DNA of 64,000 nucleotides from Vitis vinifera (lineage: Eukaryota; Streptophyta; Magnoliopsida; Vitales; Vitaceae). Location of the stretch: positions 9,017,001 to 9,081,000 of the forward strand of contig NC_081823.1 in assembly GCF_030704535.1 (NCBI RefSeq). Direction: 5' to 3'. A program made the position numbers and the translations under genes. Positions 1 to 11,156 of the stretch are shown here, one piece after another. Each line of letters begins with the position of its first letter. Position 1 is the first letter of the stretch. The notes under the pieces were generated by a model. That model ran no database searches, was not told the origin of the DNA, and saw nothing but the letters and a program-made list of their open reading frames with translations.

Positions 1-1596
1 TCACAATCCTTTTACAAAATCAAAGCTAGAATGAAAATAGAAAATTAAAACTAGAAAAATAGTTGAAACCAAACATAACCTAATTATTAAAATTAATTTT
101 CAAACATTAAAATCTACATCTCTAAAATTACCGTAATAAATTTTAATTTATCTATATAATCAAATATTATTGGATAATATATTTGATATCTATAAATATT
201 ATTTACCGATTAATATCATATTCTTAATTGGATTATTAGTATATTATGTCATTTTTAAAGAAAATAAGTTATAAAATTAAGATTTTTCAATAATGTATAT
301 CTATAAAAAAAACTCTCAAATATAATTTAAATTGTTTTATTAAATATGGTAAAAAATAATTTACAAAAATTTCATGCATTTAAAATAATAAACCAAATCT
401 TCATATCACTAATTATCTTTTAATGTTTTATTTCTTCTAGCCTACTCAATGTCTACCACATAGTATGAAAAAATAATTACTTTTAATGAATTGAACAAGA
501 TTTTAACATTTTTATATAAAAATAAAAAAAAGTTATTCAATGACACTAATTTTAAGAATATAATAAAAAATATTACTAATTATTAAAAATTAAAAATTTA
601 ATTTAAATTTTAAATATTAAATGATATGATATGTAACAAATTTCGACTTAAATAATTTAGTTGAAATAGTGATTAAATAAACATTTGCATGATTATAGGA
701 AATAAATGCATATGTTAATTTTAGTTTTTTATATAATAAATTCATTATTTAAATGTGATGATGTTTATCTACTAGTTAATTTAAAAATATTTGGAGTGTT
801 TGTAATTTTGAAAATTTATTAATGTTTTTATGAGTTATTAATTCAAAATTTTTCTTAGATTTATTGTTCAATCCTTAACGGCTTGTTTATAAAAGTAGTT
901 AATATTTGTGGGGTTGAGGGAGGCTCAACGTAGGTAGAGAGCAAAGCTTTTAATCACTTTTTGAATTATTTTGTATCGGTAGAATGTGAATTCCCTGTTT
1001 GGTTGTGGGCCTTTGAATTGCAATTCACGTAAGTAGTAATCAAACCCTGACCCAATTGTATGTTATCAATTTTTGTTAAAAATTATTTTATTTATGCTAA
1101 GGAAAAAAATGTTAAGAATAATGATTTTTTTTTTAAAAAAACATAGTAAAAAATATATAAAAAAAATCAAATATAATTAAAAATTTTCAAAAATGTATAT
1201 GCTTTAAAATTATTTAATCTTTATATAATAGAGGAAAATAAGTAAAATGAATTTAAAAAAACATATAAAAATAATTTATTTAGGTTAAACTTTTTTTTTT
1301 CTTCACTTTTTTTTTTCCTTCTACTTTTCATCACTATTTTCTTTTTCTAGCATTTTTCCTATAAACAAACATAGTCTTATGAAATAGATAATAATATTGA
1401 CTTACAAAATTTGTTGTAGGAATGATTTCTAAAATATAATAATTTTTATTATCTTTTTATTTTTCAAAAAATTAAATATTTATAATAATAACAACATTAA
1501 TGGTAGTAGTTATTAGTTGTTACATAATTATACAATAATATTTAAATATATTTTTAGAAATAGTGCTATTATTTTTAAGACTCTAATTTGACTTAA
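1..1596. other. AT-rich intergenic DNA with a probable PPR 5' relic
   Basis: No convincing gene is seen. The stretch is very AT-rich and all its open frames are short. Positions about 905-1035 resemble the first codons and upstream flank of the intact PPR gene near 55600-55760: both read a TTGAGGGA block, then an AGAGCRAAAGC block, CTTTTTGAATTATTT and GAATGTGAATTCC in the same order. This suggests that another minus-strand PPR copy once lay to the left. The similarity was judged by eye and is interrupted by gaps. Confidence 0.4.
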
Positions 1597-1716
1597 AGTG
1601 TGTTTAGTATTGATTATGGAAAGTGTTTTTATCATTTCTAATACTTAAAAATTTTTATTTTTGAAGTATTAAAAAAACTAAAAACACTTTCTAAAACCAT
1701 TATCAAACGCTCTCTT
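1597..1716. repeat. Short fold-back (MITE-like) repeat
   Basis: The left half, starting GTGTGTTTAGTATTGATTAT, is an imperfect inverted copy of the right half, which ends CCATTATCAAACGCTCTCTT. The AAAGTGTTTTT blocks near the inner ends also pair. It is a small non-coding hairpin-forming repeat of the kind common in plant intergenic DNA. Family and target-site duplication were not resolved. Confidence 0.45.
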
Positions 1717-2207
1717 AATTGTATGCAACTTAACTTATTTGTTAAATGTTCTTATTTTGTCATTATATTTATACGTGTTCATAAAAGGACGCTTTTCCCA
1801 TAAATTAATTTAAAATTTAAATTTTAATAAATTTGAACATTTATAATTTAGTATTAAAATTTATATAAATAAAATTGTAAATTTTATTAAACATTTCTTT
1901 TATTAAAATATATCTAAAAAATTAAGAATAATTAAAATTAATTAAAAATTAGATATGTTCAAAATATTTAATTTTATATAAAAGTGAAAAAAAAATAAGT
2001 GAATGATTTTTAAAAAACATATTAAAATAATTTATTAACATTAAATCTTCAAAAACAAAGTTTTTTTCCTTATACTTTTCTATGTCCTCAAAATTATTTC
2101 GAAACCAAATATAACATAAGGTAATAGGTATTAGGTATTAGATTTAGGTGCATACAAGGAATTAAACCTTCTCAAAACAAGACCTTTAACTCATTTTCTT
2201 CTTCTCT
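1717..2207. other. AT-rich spacer
   Basis: Low-complexity AT-rich DNA. No gene, RNA gene or clear repeat boundary is seen. Confidence 0.5.
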
Positions 2208-2585
2208 AAGGCAATGTTTGGTTTGTGGAAAGTACTAAGGAAAAAAATGTTGAGGAAAATTATCTTTTTATATTTGGTTTTACTATGGAAAATAAAGAAA
2301 AAAAATATTAAAGAAACAAATTTTTTCATGTTTGGTTATTCCAAAAAAAATACAAAAAAATAAAAATAAAAATCAAATATAATAAAAATTAATTAGAAAT
2401 TTATGTCTTCAATTATTTAATCTTTATATCGAATGGTTAAATTAAGTGAAATGAGTTTAAAGTAATATATAAAATAATTTATTGACTTTAATTCCGTTTT
2501 TTATTTTCCTTCACTTTTTCTTTCCTTTTACCTTTCTTCTCTACATTTTTTCCTCACATTTTCCTAATGAACCAAACATAGCCTT
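2208..2585. mobile_element. MITE with GGCTATGTTTGGTT-type ends
   Basis: The left end AAGGCAATGTTTGGTTTG is an inverted copy of the right end, which finishes AACCAAACATAGCCTT. The interior is non-coding and pyrimidine/purine-biased. The same end sequence bounds another element at 53138-53460. The right half appears again, partly duplicated, at about 2590-2757, also ending in AATCAAACATAGCCT. It is a non-autonomous inverted-repeat element; the superfamily is not assigned. Confidence 0.55.
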
Positions 2586-2931
2586 GATCTTTATATAGAA
2601 GAATTATATATGCGAAACGAGTTTGAAATATGATATAAAAATAATTTATTGACTTTAGATCTTTTTTTTATTTTTCTTTATTTTTTCTTTTCTTCTATTT
2701 TCTTTTCTTTACATTTTCCCTCAGACTTGATGAGAATCAAACATAGCCTAAATAAATGAATTATTGCATGAAAACCTTCTCAACAAACAAAATGGTATTT
2801 TTAGGCTATAGTGTGAAACCTAATTCCCACCCCCAAAAAGTCTAAACGAATTTTCCATAAATTTACACATGAAACCTGAAAATGGAAATGAATTTCTAGC
2901 AAATCAAGTTGGTGACATGTCTGGATAAAAG

Positions 2932-3566
2932 CAAGAATGAAAATATCTAATATCTATAATTATGGATATATCAGTATTTTTACTTTAGGAATTTATCAAA
3001 ATATTGGTGGATATTTTTTTTTACAAATATCAGTGAAGCAAAAATTATTCAAAATTCATAAAAATGCGTAAAAAAAACTCTAAAAATGACTAAATAAGAA
3101 AAATACATATTTTAAAATTTTTTACATTGTGGCAATTTTTTTTGGGTAAAATTGTATTTTTAATATTTTAAAGTAAAAACATTTAAAATTAAATAAAATT
3201 AAAATGATAAATATAAAAAAACTGATAATAATTTTTAAAAATAGGATTAATGGGATAAATATAACAAGTATTAAAAAATATATATAAAACAAAATGATAA
3301 TATCAAAACCGTTGGATGTAGGAGCAATTTTTGAAAAAATTCCCCAAAAAAATCATCGATTTTTCCGATTTTTCCCCAATTTTTTTGGGGAATTTTTGTG
3401 ACCGCCCTCATGTAATGGCATCGCTCCATCCGATTTTTCGCTAATTTATCGGCCAAAAACCGATATTTACCGAAATTCCTCTCGATGGCCAAAATCGTTT
3501 CATCCACCTTTGACATCCAAAATATTGCCGATATTTCGAAGATAATATCCGATTTTTTCATCACTA
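2932..3566. mobile_element. hAT-like MITE with 8-bp TSD
   Basis: An 8-bp direct repeat, GATAAAAG, lies exactly at both sides (2924-2931 and 3567-3574). The inner ends are imperfect inverted repeats: CAAGAATGAAAATATC on the left, and TAGTGATGAAAAAATCGG reading inward from the right. An 8-bp duplication is the hAT superfamily hallmark. The interior repeats CCGATATTT-type motifs and has no transposase. The 97-codon open frame inside on the minus strand is a by-product of the repeat. Confidence 0.6.
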
Positions 3567-3574
3567 GATAAAAG

Positions 3575-4250
3575 TAGTTGCAATTCTTATATTTGGATTT
3601 TCTCTCCGTGGAGGACCATCCCCATCCCCATTATTCCCCATTCCCATGCCAAACTAGTTACCCTGCATTCACATTAATACTTCAGAAGATTTGCAATGAT
3701 TTTTATGGGAGAAATCAGAAAAAGGAGATCCGAAATAGAAGGAAATTTGATTTTTTATTTTTTTTTATTTTTGTGTTTTTAAACTGCCTTATTTATATTT
3801 AAGAAAGTGAAAGAGGAGAGAACATACACCCTAAAAGTTACTCCATAGATCTCATTAAAGAAATTCTTGACTTGCTTTCATCTAAACACTTGCCTCAAAT
3901 AAACCCTTTGAGACTTTGAGACTTGTGAATCATATGGCATATCACATTGAAAGTATAGACAATTAATATATAATAGCCATGCAAACATAGGAAATTATTG
4001 TCAAATTTCATTTACACTCCTTCGGGTTTAGTGCAAATATATTAAATCATTGGTCTTAAATTTAGTCTGTTAGCACTTTATTAAATATTTTTTAAATAAT
4101 AAAAAAAAATTAGAAAATTATTAAACACACCTACCTAAAATATTTTCATATAAAATTTCTTTAAAAGATAAATTTTATTAATAGAATACATTTATAAACA
4201 TACAAACAGACAAAATTTAAAACCAATGATAGTTATGTATTTACCCCAAT
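3575..4250. other. Spacer without a recognised gene
   Basis: AT-rich DNA between the hAT-like MITE and the conserved OPT upstream region. One short open frame exists (3578-3802), with no recognisable domain and low-complexity composition. No RNA gene is seen. Confidence 0.5.
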
Positions 4251-4259
4251 TCTTGGACT

Positions 4260-4907
4260 ATGTATGTAAAATCCCAAAAAGGAATGAAAGCCAAAACCTC
4301 AACCCCTAGTGATTCAAGGCCAGTGGAGTCCAGCCTGGTTTATTTGGGATCAAACAGAATTTCATGAATTTTTTAGGTAAAATTTGTTTCAGACCCTTTA
4401 GAGGCAAAATCATTAAACACCCACCCACAAGGCTGGATTGGTGTGAAAGTTCGTTTTAGACCATGAAAATGAATTCCCAGCCATTGAATTATGAAACAAA
4501 TCTTGTTAGGAGAAAGTAGGGGTGATTTCCCAAGCTGGATTTTCTATATCTGGCTTTCCTTGCTGGACAACCATTTCTCTTATAAAGAAACAGGACAGAG
4601 GAATATTTCAGAATCATTTCAAACAAATAAGAATTTTTCTTTGATCATTCTAAAATCCAAACAGTTTTCCATCCATGATTTTTGATTCACACGAGAAGAT
4701 GGAAGAGAATCATTAAGAAAGGAAAGTTTGTAACCGTCAAAGGGAAATTTTAAATTTTCCTTAAGTGACAATAATTCCATTCGTAACTGATAAAGTAGAA
4801 ATTCCAACCTTATTTGTACAATCTGTGAAGCCTTGCATAAAAATTTATTGTTATCCATATATATAGGTATATGAATTGAGTTTGAAGAACACATCAAAGG
4901 GAGAGCA
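4260..4907 (+). promoter_or_regulatory. OPT-A upstream region with TATA-like box
   Basis: This block is shared, with divergence, by all OPT copies (about 29461-30055, 36730-37429 and 48490-49196). Shared landmarks are GTCCAGCCTGGTTTATTTGG, AATGAATTCCCAGCC, and an ATTCYATT block before the gene. A TATATATAG run about 45 nt before the ATG is kept in OPT-B and OPT-C and is the best TATA-box candidate. The initiating context is AGAGCAATGGC. Promoter function is inferred from conservation and position. Confidence 0.5.
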
Positions 4908-7900
4908 ATGGCAGAACTTCAGGATGAAGTCACCCAGAAGAACTTCAAAGTTGATGGTATGCATTTCTCAAGAAAATAGTCCCCTTTTTTTTTTCTTTTC
5001 CAATGGAGATGAACATGAAAGAATCAACAAACAAGTTGAATTGTTTTTGTACATCCAATAGTGGAATGATCAAAGTAGTGAAGTTTTTGAAGTGCGATAC
5101 TAACCAAGTTGTGATTTGTTGAAGCAGGGGATGAAGAGGAAAACGATTGTCCCATAGAGCAAGTGAGGCTCACAGTTCCAATCACAGATGATCCAACAGA
5201 ACCTGTTCTGACATTCAGGACATGGGTGCTTGGTGTAGCAGCCTGTGTGATTCTGTCCTTTGTGAACCAATTCTTTGGCTATCGCAGTAATCAACTCAGC
5301 ATTTCATCAGTCTCAGCACAGATAGTTACCCTGCCACTAGGGAAGTTCATGGCTGCAACACTCCCAGAGAAACCGATCAAAGTCCCATGCACAAAGTGGT
5401 CGTTTTCCCTGAATCCGGGGCCTTTTAATATCAAGGAGCATGTGTTGATCACCATGTTTGCCAACTCTGGATCGGGTGGTGTTTATGCAGTTGGTATCCT
5501 TACAATTGTCAAGGCATTCTACAAAAGGAGTCTCAGCCCAGGAGCAGGATACTTGCTAGTACAAACCACTCAGGTAGGTTTGGCCTTTTTTACAGTCAAT
5601 TCAATCTCTCCCTTTGAACCATCTAGTCTGATCATTGATGACCCTGGTTTGAAAGTCAGAGGACTTTCTTTCATCATTGAGATTTTTTGTTTTCTATACA
5701 ACTGATCCAACATAATATCACATTCACCATCATTTTTGTATTCTTTCGTAGGTGGACATTGTTCAATTAGTTAATTCTATGATGCTTATGTTTTACATAA
5801 ATTACTTATGTTGTAGTATATGGTTTACTCATACTACTAATCCACCAATTAATTTGATATTTTAGTTTCTCTTGTTCACCTTGATAGTTTCTCTTCTTCT
5901 ATTGAATTCAGTTGCTTGGCTATGGATGGGCTGGCCTGTTCAGAAAATACCTAGTGGACTCCCCCTATATGTGGTGGCCATCAAATCTAGTCCAAGTCTC
6001 TCTCTTCAGGTTCATCTCCCTCTCCCTCTCCCTCTCCCTCTCCCTCTTCCTCTCTTTCATTCTCATGAAAATGGTTTTTGTTAAATTGCAGGGCATTGCA
6101 TGAAAAAGAAAAAAGAAGCAAAGGAGGAGTCACTAGGCTGCAATTCTTTCTCATTGTGTTCATTTCAAGCTTTGCCTACTACCTGGTCCCAAACTACTTG
6201 TTTCCTTCCATCAGTACCGTCTCCATTATTTGTTTGATTTGGAAGAACTCAATCACTGCCCAACAGATTGGTTCAGGCCTCTATGGCATGGGCCTTGGAT
6301 CATTCGGCCTCGACTGGGCCACAGTTGCTAGTTTCTTAGGAAGTCCCTTAGCCACTCCTGGCTTTGCCATCATTAATATTCTTGTTGGGTTTTTCATAAT
6401 TGTCTATATTTTGCTCCCCCTTACCTATTACAATAATGCATATGATGCTAAGAAATTCCCTATATTCTCATCTCACACCTTCGATTCAACTGGTCAGCCA
6501 TACAATCTCACCAGAATTTTGGACCCAAAAACTTTCTCAATCAACCTAGATGAATACAATGCTTATAGCAAACTTTATCTTAGTGTCTTCTTTTCAGTCA
6601 CATATGGGATTTCTTTTGCAACTCTAGCAGCTGCTGTCTCACATGTTGCACTCTTCAATGGAAGGTAAGTCTTCCTTGAAATTCTTAGCTTTGTCTTCAA
6701 TCCATTTTCTTGACAATCCTTGTTGACCTCACATTCTTCTCATGGTTTTTCTACCAAAAAAATGGTTTAGTACTATCTGGCAAATGTGGAGTAAGACGAG
6801 GGCAGCAGCAGGAGAGAAGTTTGGAGACGTGCATACGAGACTGATGAAGAAGAACTATAAAATAGTCCCCCAATGGTGGTTTCATTTAATTTTGATTGTA
6901 GTGCTTGGTCTTTCACTCCTTGCCTGTGAAGGTTTCGACAAGCAGCTTCAACTACCATGGTGGGGAATTTTGCTATGTTGTGCCTTGGCATTATTTTTCA
7001 CCTTACCCATCGGGATAATAACGGCCACGACAAATCAGGCATGGTTGTTTTACATGGGTTTTGTTTATTTGTTTTACATCGTGTGTTGAACTTGAGAAGT
7101 TGTAGAACCAGAACACAATTAAGAATTGCCATTCATTCCTAAATCAAAGTTGTTATGCTTATGCAGCAACCAGGGCTAAATGTGATCACAGAGCTGATTA
7201 TTGGGTTCATGTACCCAGGGAAACCGCTTGCAAATGTGGTTTTCAAGACCTATGGCTATATCAGCATGGTGCAGGCACTCACATTTCTCAGTGATTTCAA
7301 ATTAGGTCACTACATGAAGATCCCACCCCGATCCATGTTCCTCGTTCAGGTAAATCATCCAACCAACAATATCTCAGTTTTTGACTAACTTTAAATTCCT
7401 CCCATTAAAATGTTTTGGTCTGTGTTCAGTTAGTTGGAACCGTGATTGCTTCAAGCGTCTACTTTGGGACAGCATGGTGGCTTCTTACAACCGTGGAGCA
7501 TATATGCGATCTGGATTTGCTACCAGAAGGAAGTCCATGGACATGCCCTGGTGATGACGTTTTCTACAATGCTTCAGTCATATGGGGAGTTATTGGTCCA
7601 CTCAGAATGTTCGGAAGGTTGGGGGTCTACCCAGAGATGAATTGGTTTTTCCTTGCGGGCCTTCTTGCCCCTGTTCCAGTATGGTTCCTTTCACGCAAAT
7701 TCCCCAACCAAAAATGGATCAGGCTCATCCACATGCCCATTATCATAGGAGCTACAGGAAACATGCCACCAGCTAGAGCTGTGCACTTTGTGATGTGGGG
7801 AATTGTGGGAGTTTTCTTCAACTTCTATGTTTACAACAGGTACAGGCAGTGGTGGGCCAAGCACACCTACATCTTATCAGCAGCTTTAGATGCCGGGGTT

Positions 7901-8050
7901 GCCTTTATGGGAATCATCATTTTCTTTGCCCTTCAATCTAAAGATATTTTTGGTGTGGACTGGTGGGGTTTGGCAGCAGACGATCATTGCCCACTGGCTT
8001 CATGCCCTACAGCACCGGGGGTTGTGGCTGAAGGTTGTCCTACTATTTGA
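4908..8050 (+). CDS. Oligopeptide transporter, OPT family (copy A, intact)
   Basis: Proton-coupled oligopeptide transporter of the plant OPT family, a multi-spanning membrane protein whose relatives carry tetra/pentapeptides or metal-chelate substrates; the substrate here is unknown. Exons: 4908-4956, 5128-5573, 5912-6009, 6092-6664, 6771-7038, 7167-7349 and 7430-8050. All join in frame to about 745 aa, the normal family length. Signatures: NPG in SLNPGPFN at residues 112-114 and KIPPR at about 529-533, followed by a long hydrophobic C-terminal half containing [10 protein letters not shown] and FVMWGIVG. The start was chosen because MAE plus an acidic N-terminus is shared with the other copies. 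Intron 5 begins with GC (CAG|GCATGG), the only donor that preserves TTNQ-QPG. Exon 1 and the promoter differ clearly from copy B, whereas exon 2 to the 3' UTR is almost identical. Family assignment is firm; subclade is not. Confidence 0.92.
6010..6091 (+). repeat. CTCCCT hexanucleotide repeat filling intron 3 of OPT-A
   Basis: This 82-nt intron is largely a TCTCCC/CTCCCT microsatellite, followed by a short AT-rich stretch and the acceptor TTGCAG. The same intron in OPT-B (38539-38626) and OPT-C (50366-50457) has different repeat numbers, giving intron lengths of 82, 88 and 92 nt. Confidence 0.85.
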
Positions 8051-8266
8051 GAACAAATTTGTATTCTTCTTTCTAGGAATTCATTTTAGTGGTGTTTATG
8101 GTGTGAAGTTCCAGTAGGAATAAGACCCTGGATATTTTCTTTTCATTTTCTTATTTTTCTCTACTTCAACAAGAACATTTGGAGATAGGATATGGTACCC
8201 CACATATATTATTGATCTTTTATGAATCATAAATTTTTTCTACATTTTTTCTACTTAATGTTACTC

Positions 8267-9275
8267 TTATGGGACATAAAAAAATTTCACATATCCCTTT
8301 AGCCCCATTTCTTCCAGCAGTTCTTCCCACCCCTGGAATATGTGCTCGTCAGGATGGCTCTCCTCCCCCAGCCACAAACTTATGGACCACTTACATCTAC
8401 TGCCATTGAACTCCACCCAGTTCATTTTCTTCACAAACTTCCCACCCTCCTGCTTCTGCTCTCTGCGTAGATGTTTGATAACACCACATATTATAAGTGG
8501 GTGCGGGTCTAATTCAAGAAGATGTTTGATTGCTTCTTCTGACATTTCTGACATATTTTGTGCACCCTGCATCCGCCAAGGAGAGCACCTCTCACAATCC
8601 CATTCGGCTTGATGAACTCATGGGCCTCATGAAGTAGCCCTGCGCTATTCAGAAGACCAACCACACAACCATAATGCTCAATCTGGGGAATTATTCCATA
8701 ATCTCTAGTCATGCTGACAGAGAACCTGCGCCCCTCATTTATCAACCCCCATGCGGCAACAACCATGCAAGAATCCAACGAAAATGACCCCACTGGGCTC
8801 GATGCAGACCTGGGACATATCAGAGAAGAGTCTTAGAGCTACCTCGGCTTCTCCATGCATTGCCAGCACTCCAATCATGCCTGACCATGACACAACAGTC
8901 CGTTCTTCCATCTCCTCAAAAACTCTACGTGCTTCCTCCAAGCATCCACATTTTGCATACATATCCATTAGAGTATTAGAAATATAGACATTTCTCTTAA
9001 ACCCATTTCCATTTATGTACTCGTGAATCCCCTTCCCCAAATCAACTGCACCCAAATGAGCACAAGCAGCAAGCACAGCCACCACTGTCACCTCATTACA
9101 CTTCAGCCCCACCTCTTCCATCTTTGCAAAAAAGATGAATAGGTTCCTTTGCCTTCCCACACTGAACATAACCTGCAATCATAGATGTTCATGAACTGAC
9201 ATTTCTCTCAGGCATCCGGACAGCAAATAAATTGTATGCCCCTTCATTACTTTATCAATTGGGTTATCATTACAT
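8267..9275 (-). pseudogene. Truncated PPR (DYW-class) gene fragment behind OPT-A
   Basis: This is a degenerate copy of the intact PPR gene at 53747-55645, in the same orientation and in the same position behind an OPT gene. It covers roughly residues 195-540 of the intact protein: recognisable blocks include KCNEVTVVAVLAACAHLGAVDLG, split here only by the copy's own changes, SNTLMDMYAKCGCLEEARRVFEE-like and the LLELDP E-motif region. The N-terminal third and the whole catalytic DYW tail are missing. Frameshifts break it into at least three open pieces (8267-8572, 8509-8793, 8735-9178). It is non-functional by inspection. Confidence 0.85.
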
Positions 9276-10418
9276 GGATGATGTGATTGAGATGGAATAT
9301 AAATAAGGTTACACTTTTCCATCCTATCTTAAAATTTTAGATAGCAAAATTCTTTTTAGAATTAATATTTTTAAGTTAGGCAAAATAAACGCCACCTTAA
9401 TCCTTAGCAATGATATGTACCAAATTTTATTTAGACACATTATCTATTTTCATTGCCATTTAGAGACAAACTATATGTTACTAGAATATAATACAGAGTC
9501 ATAATAAAGAGAAATCATTAGCAAATAAAAATATAAATATCTTATTGAGAATAAAATAATTATTTTTGATTTCCCGAATATACTTGGTATTCCATTTTCA
9601 AATCGTTAAAAACATAGTTATTTAAAATTCATTATAGAATAGTGGTTGGTATTTAAAAAATAAAAATAAAAAAATTCAATAAGAAAATTCTAGTAATCCC
9701 AAAATGAAGAACTCTAAAAAATCACTTACCCCAATTTCAATTAAAATAAATAACTTTATTTTTCTTATTTTTAAGATTTAAATTGTGAATGTTGGTTAAA
9801 AATAAAATTTAAAAGAAACAAAATAAAGCAAATTAAAAACATTTGCAGAAATACTAAATGTATAGCATTAGTAAGAATCTCTTATACCTATAGACATAAT
9901 ATTATAAAATAAAGAAGTCTCCAATTATTATAGACATTGGATTATAAAACAAAGAATTGTAGTCTCTAATTCCTATAGAAATTAGGTTATAAAATAAAGA
10001 AATGCATTTTCCCTTTAGAATAGTAATTTATATGTTTTAAAAAAATTAAAGATTTTATTTCCTAGAGAGTTCTAATCATTCTAAAATTAAGATTCAGTTA
10101 AACTAAAAATGAGGAAAAAAAACACACTCGAGAAACAACCAACTTCATTTTTTTATTAAAAGATTGAAGTTGTGAATAGTTATCTAAAAAATAATATAAA
10201 TTAAAAGCATAATTAGACAAATTAAAAGTATTTACAAAAATACTAAAATTATAAAATAAGTAGCAAATTTTAATTCCAATAAATATTGGATTATAAAATG
10301 AAAAATTAAAGAAAAAATGTGTACTTGAATGCTAAACTTACTCACCTCTCAAATTTACCAACTACCTTAAATTTCAATATTCTCTCAACTCACATCCAAC
10401 AAACTCTTTGAAGAATTA
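9276..10418. other. Spacer A, paralogous to the sequence behind OPT-B
   Basis: AT-rich non-coding DNA. From about 9895 it matches 40654 onward (blocks such as AAAGAAGTCTCCAATTATTA and AATGCATTTTCCCTTTAG). The OPT-B side jumps straight from the OPT 3' UTR into this sequence, so it lacks the PPR fragment present here. Confidence 0.7.
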
Positions 10419-10695
10419 GGTGGTGTTTGTTTTTTTACTTAATTCTAAATAGAACCTTAATGCTTAAAAGTATTAAATATTATGTTGTTTGTTTTTGTAG
10501 TATTTTATTTCTATTAAGTATTAAAAAGTAAAAAAAACCAATATGTTATTTTTTCTATTTAGAAAAAGCTACATATTTTGGTTTTTTCTATTTAGTAAAA
10601 AGTTTATAATAAGTCATGAAAAAGTAGAAAAACAAACAACTTAAATTCTAAAACTAAATTGTTTTCAGCAAAAAGCCAAAAAAATAAACATCACT
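10419..10695 (+). mobile_element. Tourist-like MITE in spacer A (orientation 1)
   Basis: Terminal inverted repeats begin GGTGGTGTTTGTTTTTTTAC and end AATAAACATCACT, flanked by TTA trinucleotides, as expected of PIF/Harbinger-derived Tourist MITEs. The interior is non-coding. The same element sits at the same place in spacer B (41197-41475) but reversed; the reverse complement of that copy aligns along the whole length of this one. Confidence 0.7.
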
Positions 10696-11156
10696 TTAGT
10701 ATTGTTCTAAAAAGCTCAAAATCATATAAATAAAATTCAATAAAGTAATATAATTATACTCCACACATGAGTAACATAAACATTTAAGCAAAATCATTAA
10801 GAACACTAAACAATAACTTACCAAATAGTACTTTATTGGAATTGGGAGTACTGATTTACAAAAACCTCTTAATTCTCTTCAAATAATAATGATAAAAAAA
10901 GGTTATGTTTAGAGATGAAAAGTGAAATGATCATCATAATAAATTTGAAGAGTGAAATAATTCTTAATTGTTAATTAGATGATATATTAATTATAAGTTT
11001 TTTATAATGTTAGAGGGTGATTTTAAAGAGAATTAAATTTTAATATCATTAATATTAATAGGTTGTAGTAATAGAATAAATTTTGTAACATTAAGTATTA
11101 ATAGGTTGTAATTAAAACTCCATTTGGAATTGTAATTTACATTAAAATAAACAAAG
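10696..11156. other. Spacer A continued, up to the LTR insertion site
   Basis: AT-rich DNA aligning with about 41476-41616. It ends in ACAAAG, where the 7.5-kb insertion interrupts sequence that is continuous in the OPT-B spacer. No gene is seen. Confidence 0.6.

Noticed and set aside
3271..3564. 97-codon minus-strand open frame
   Set aside because: It lies entirely inside the hAT-like MITE (2932-3566) and reflects its repeated CCGATATTT motifs; no recognisable domain.
5872..6103. Two overlapping frames rich in LPLP or SLSL
   Set aside because: They read through exon 3 into the CTCCCT repeat of intron 3; the family alignment requires the splice at 6009.
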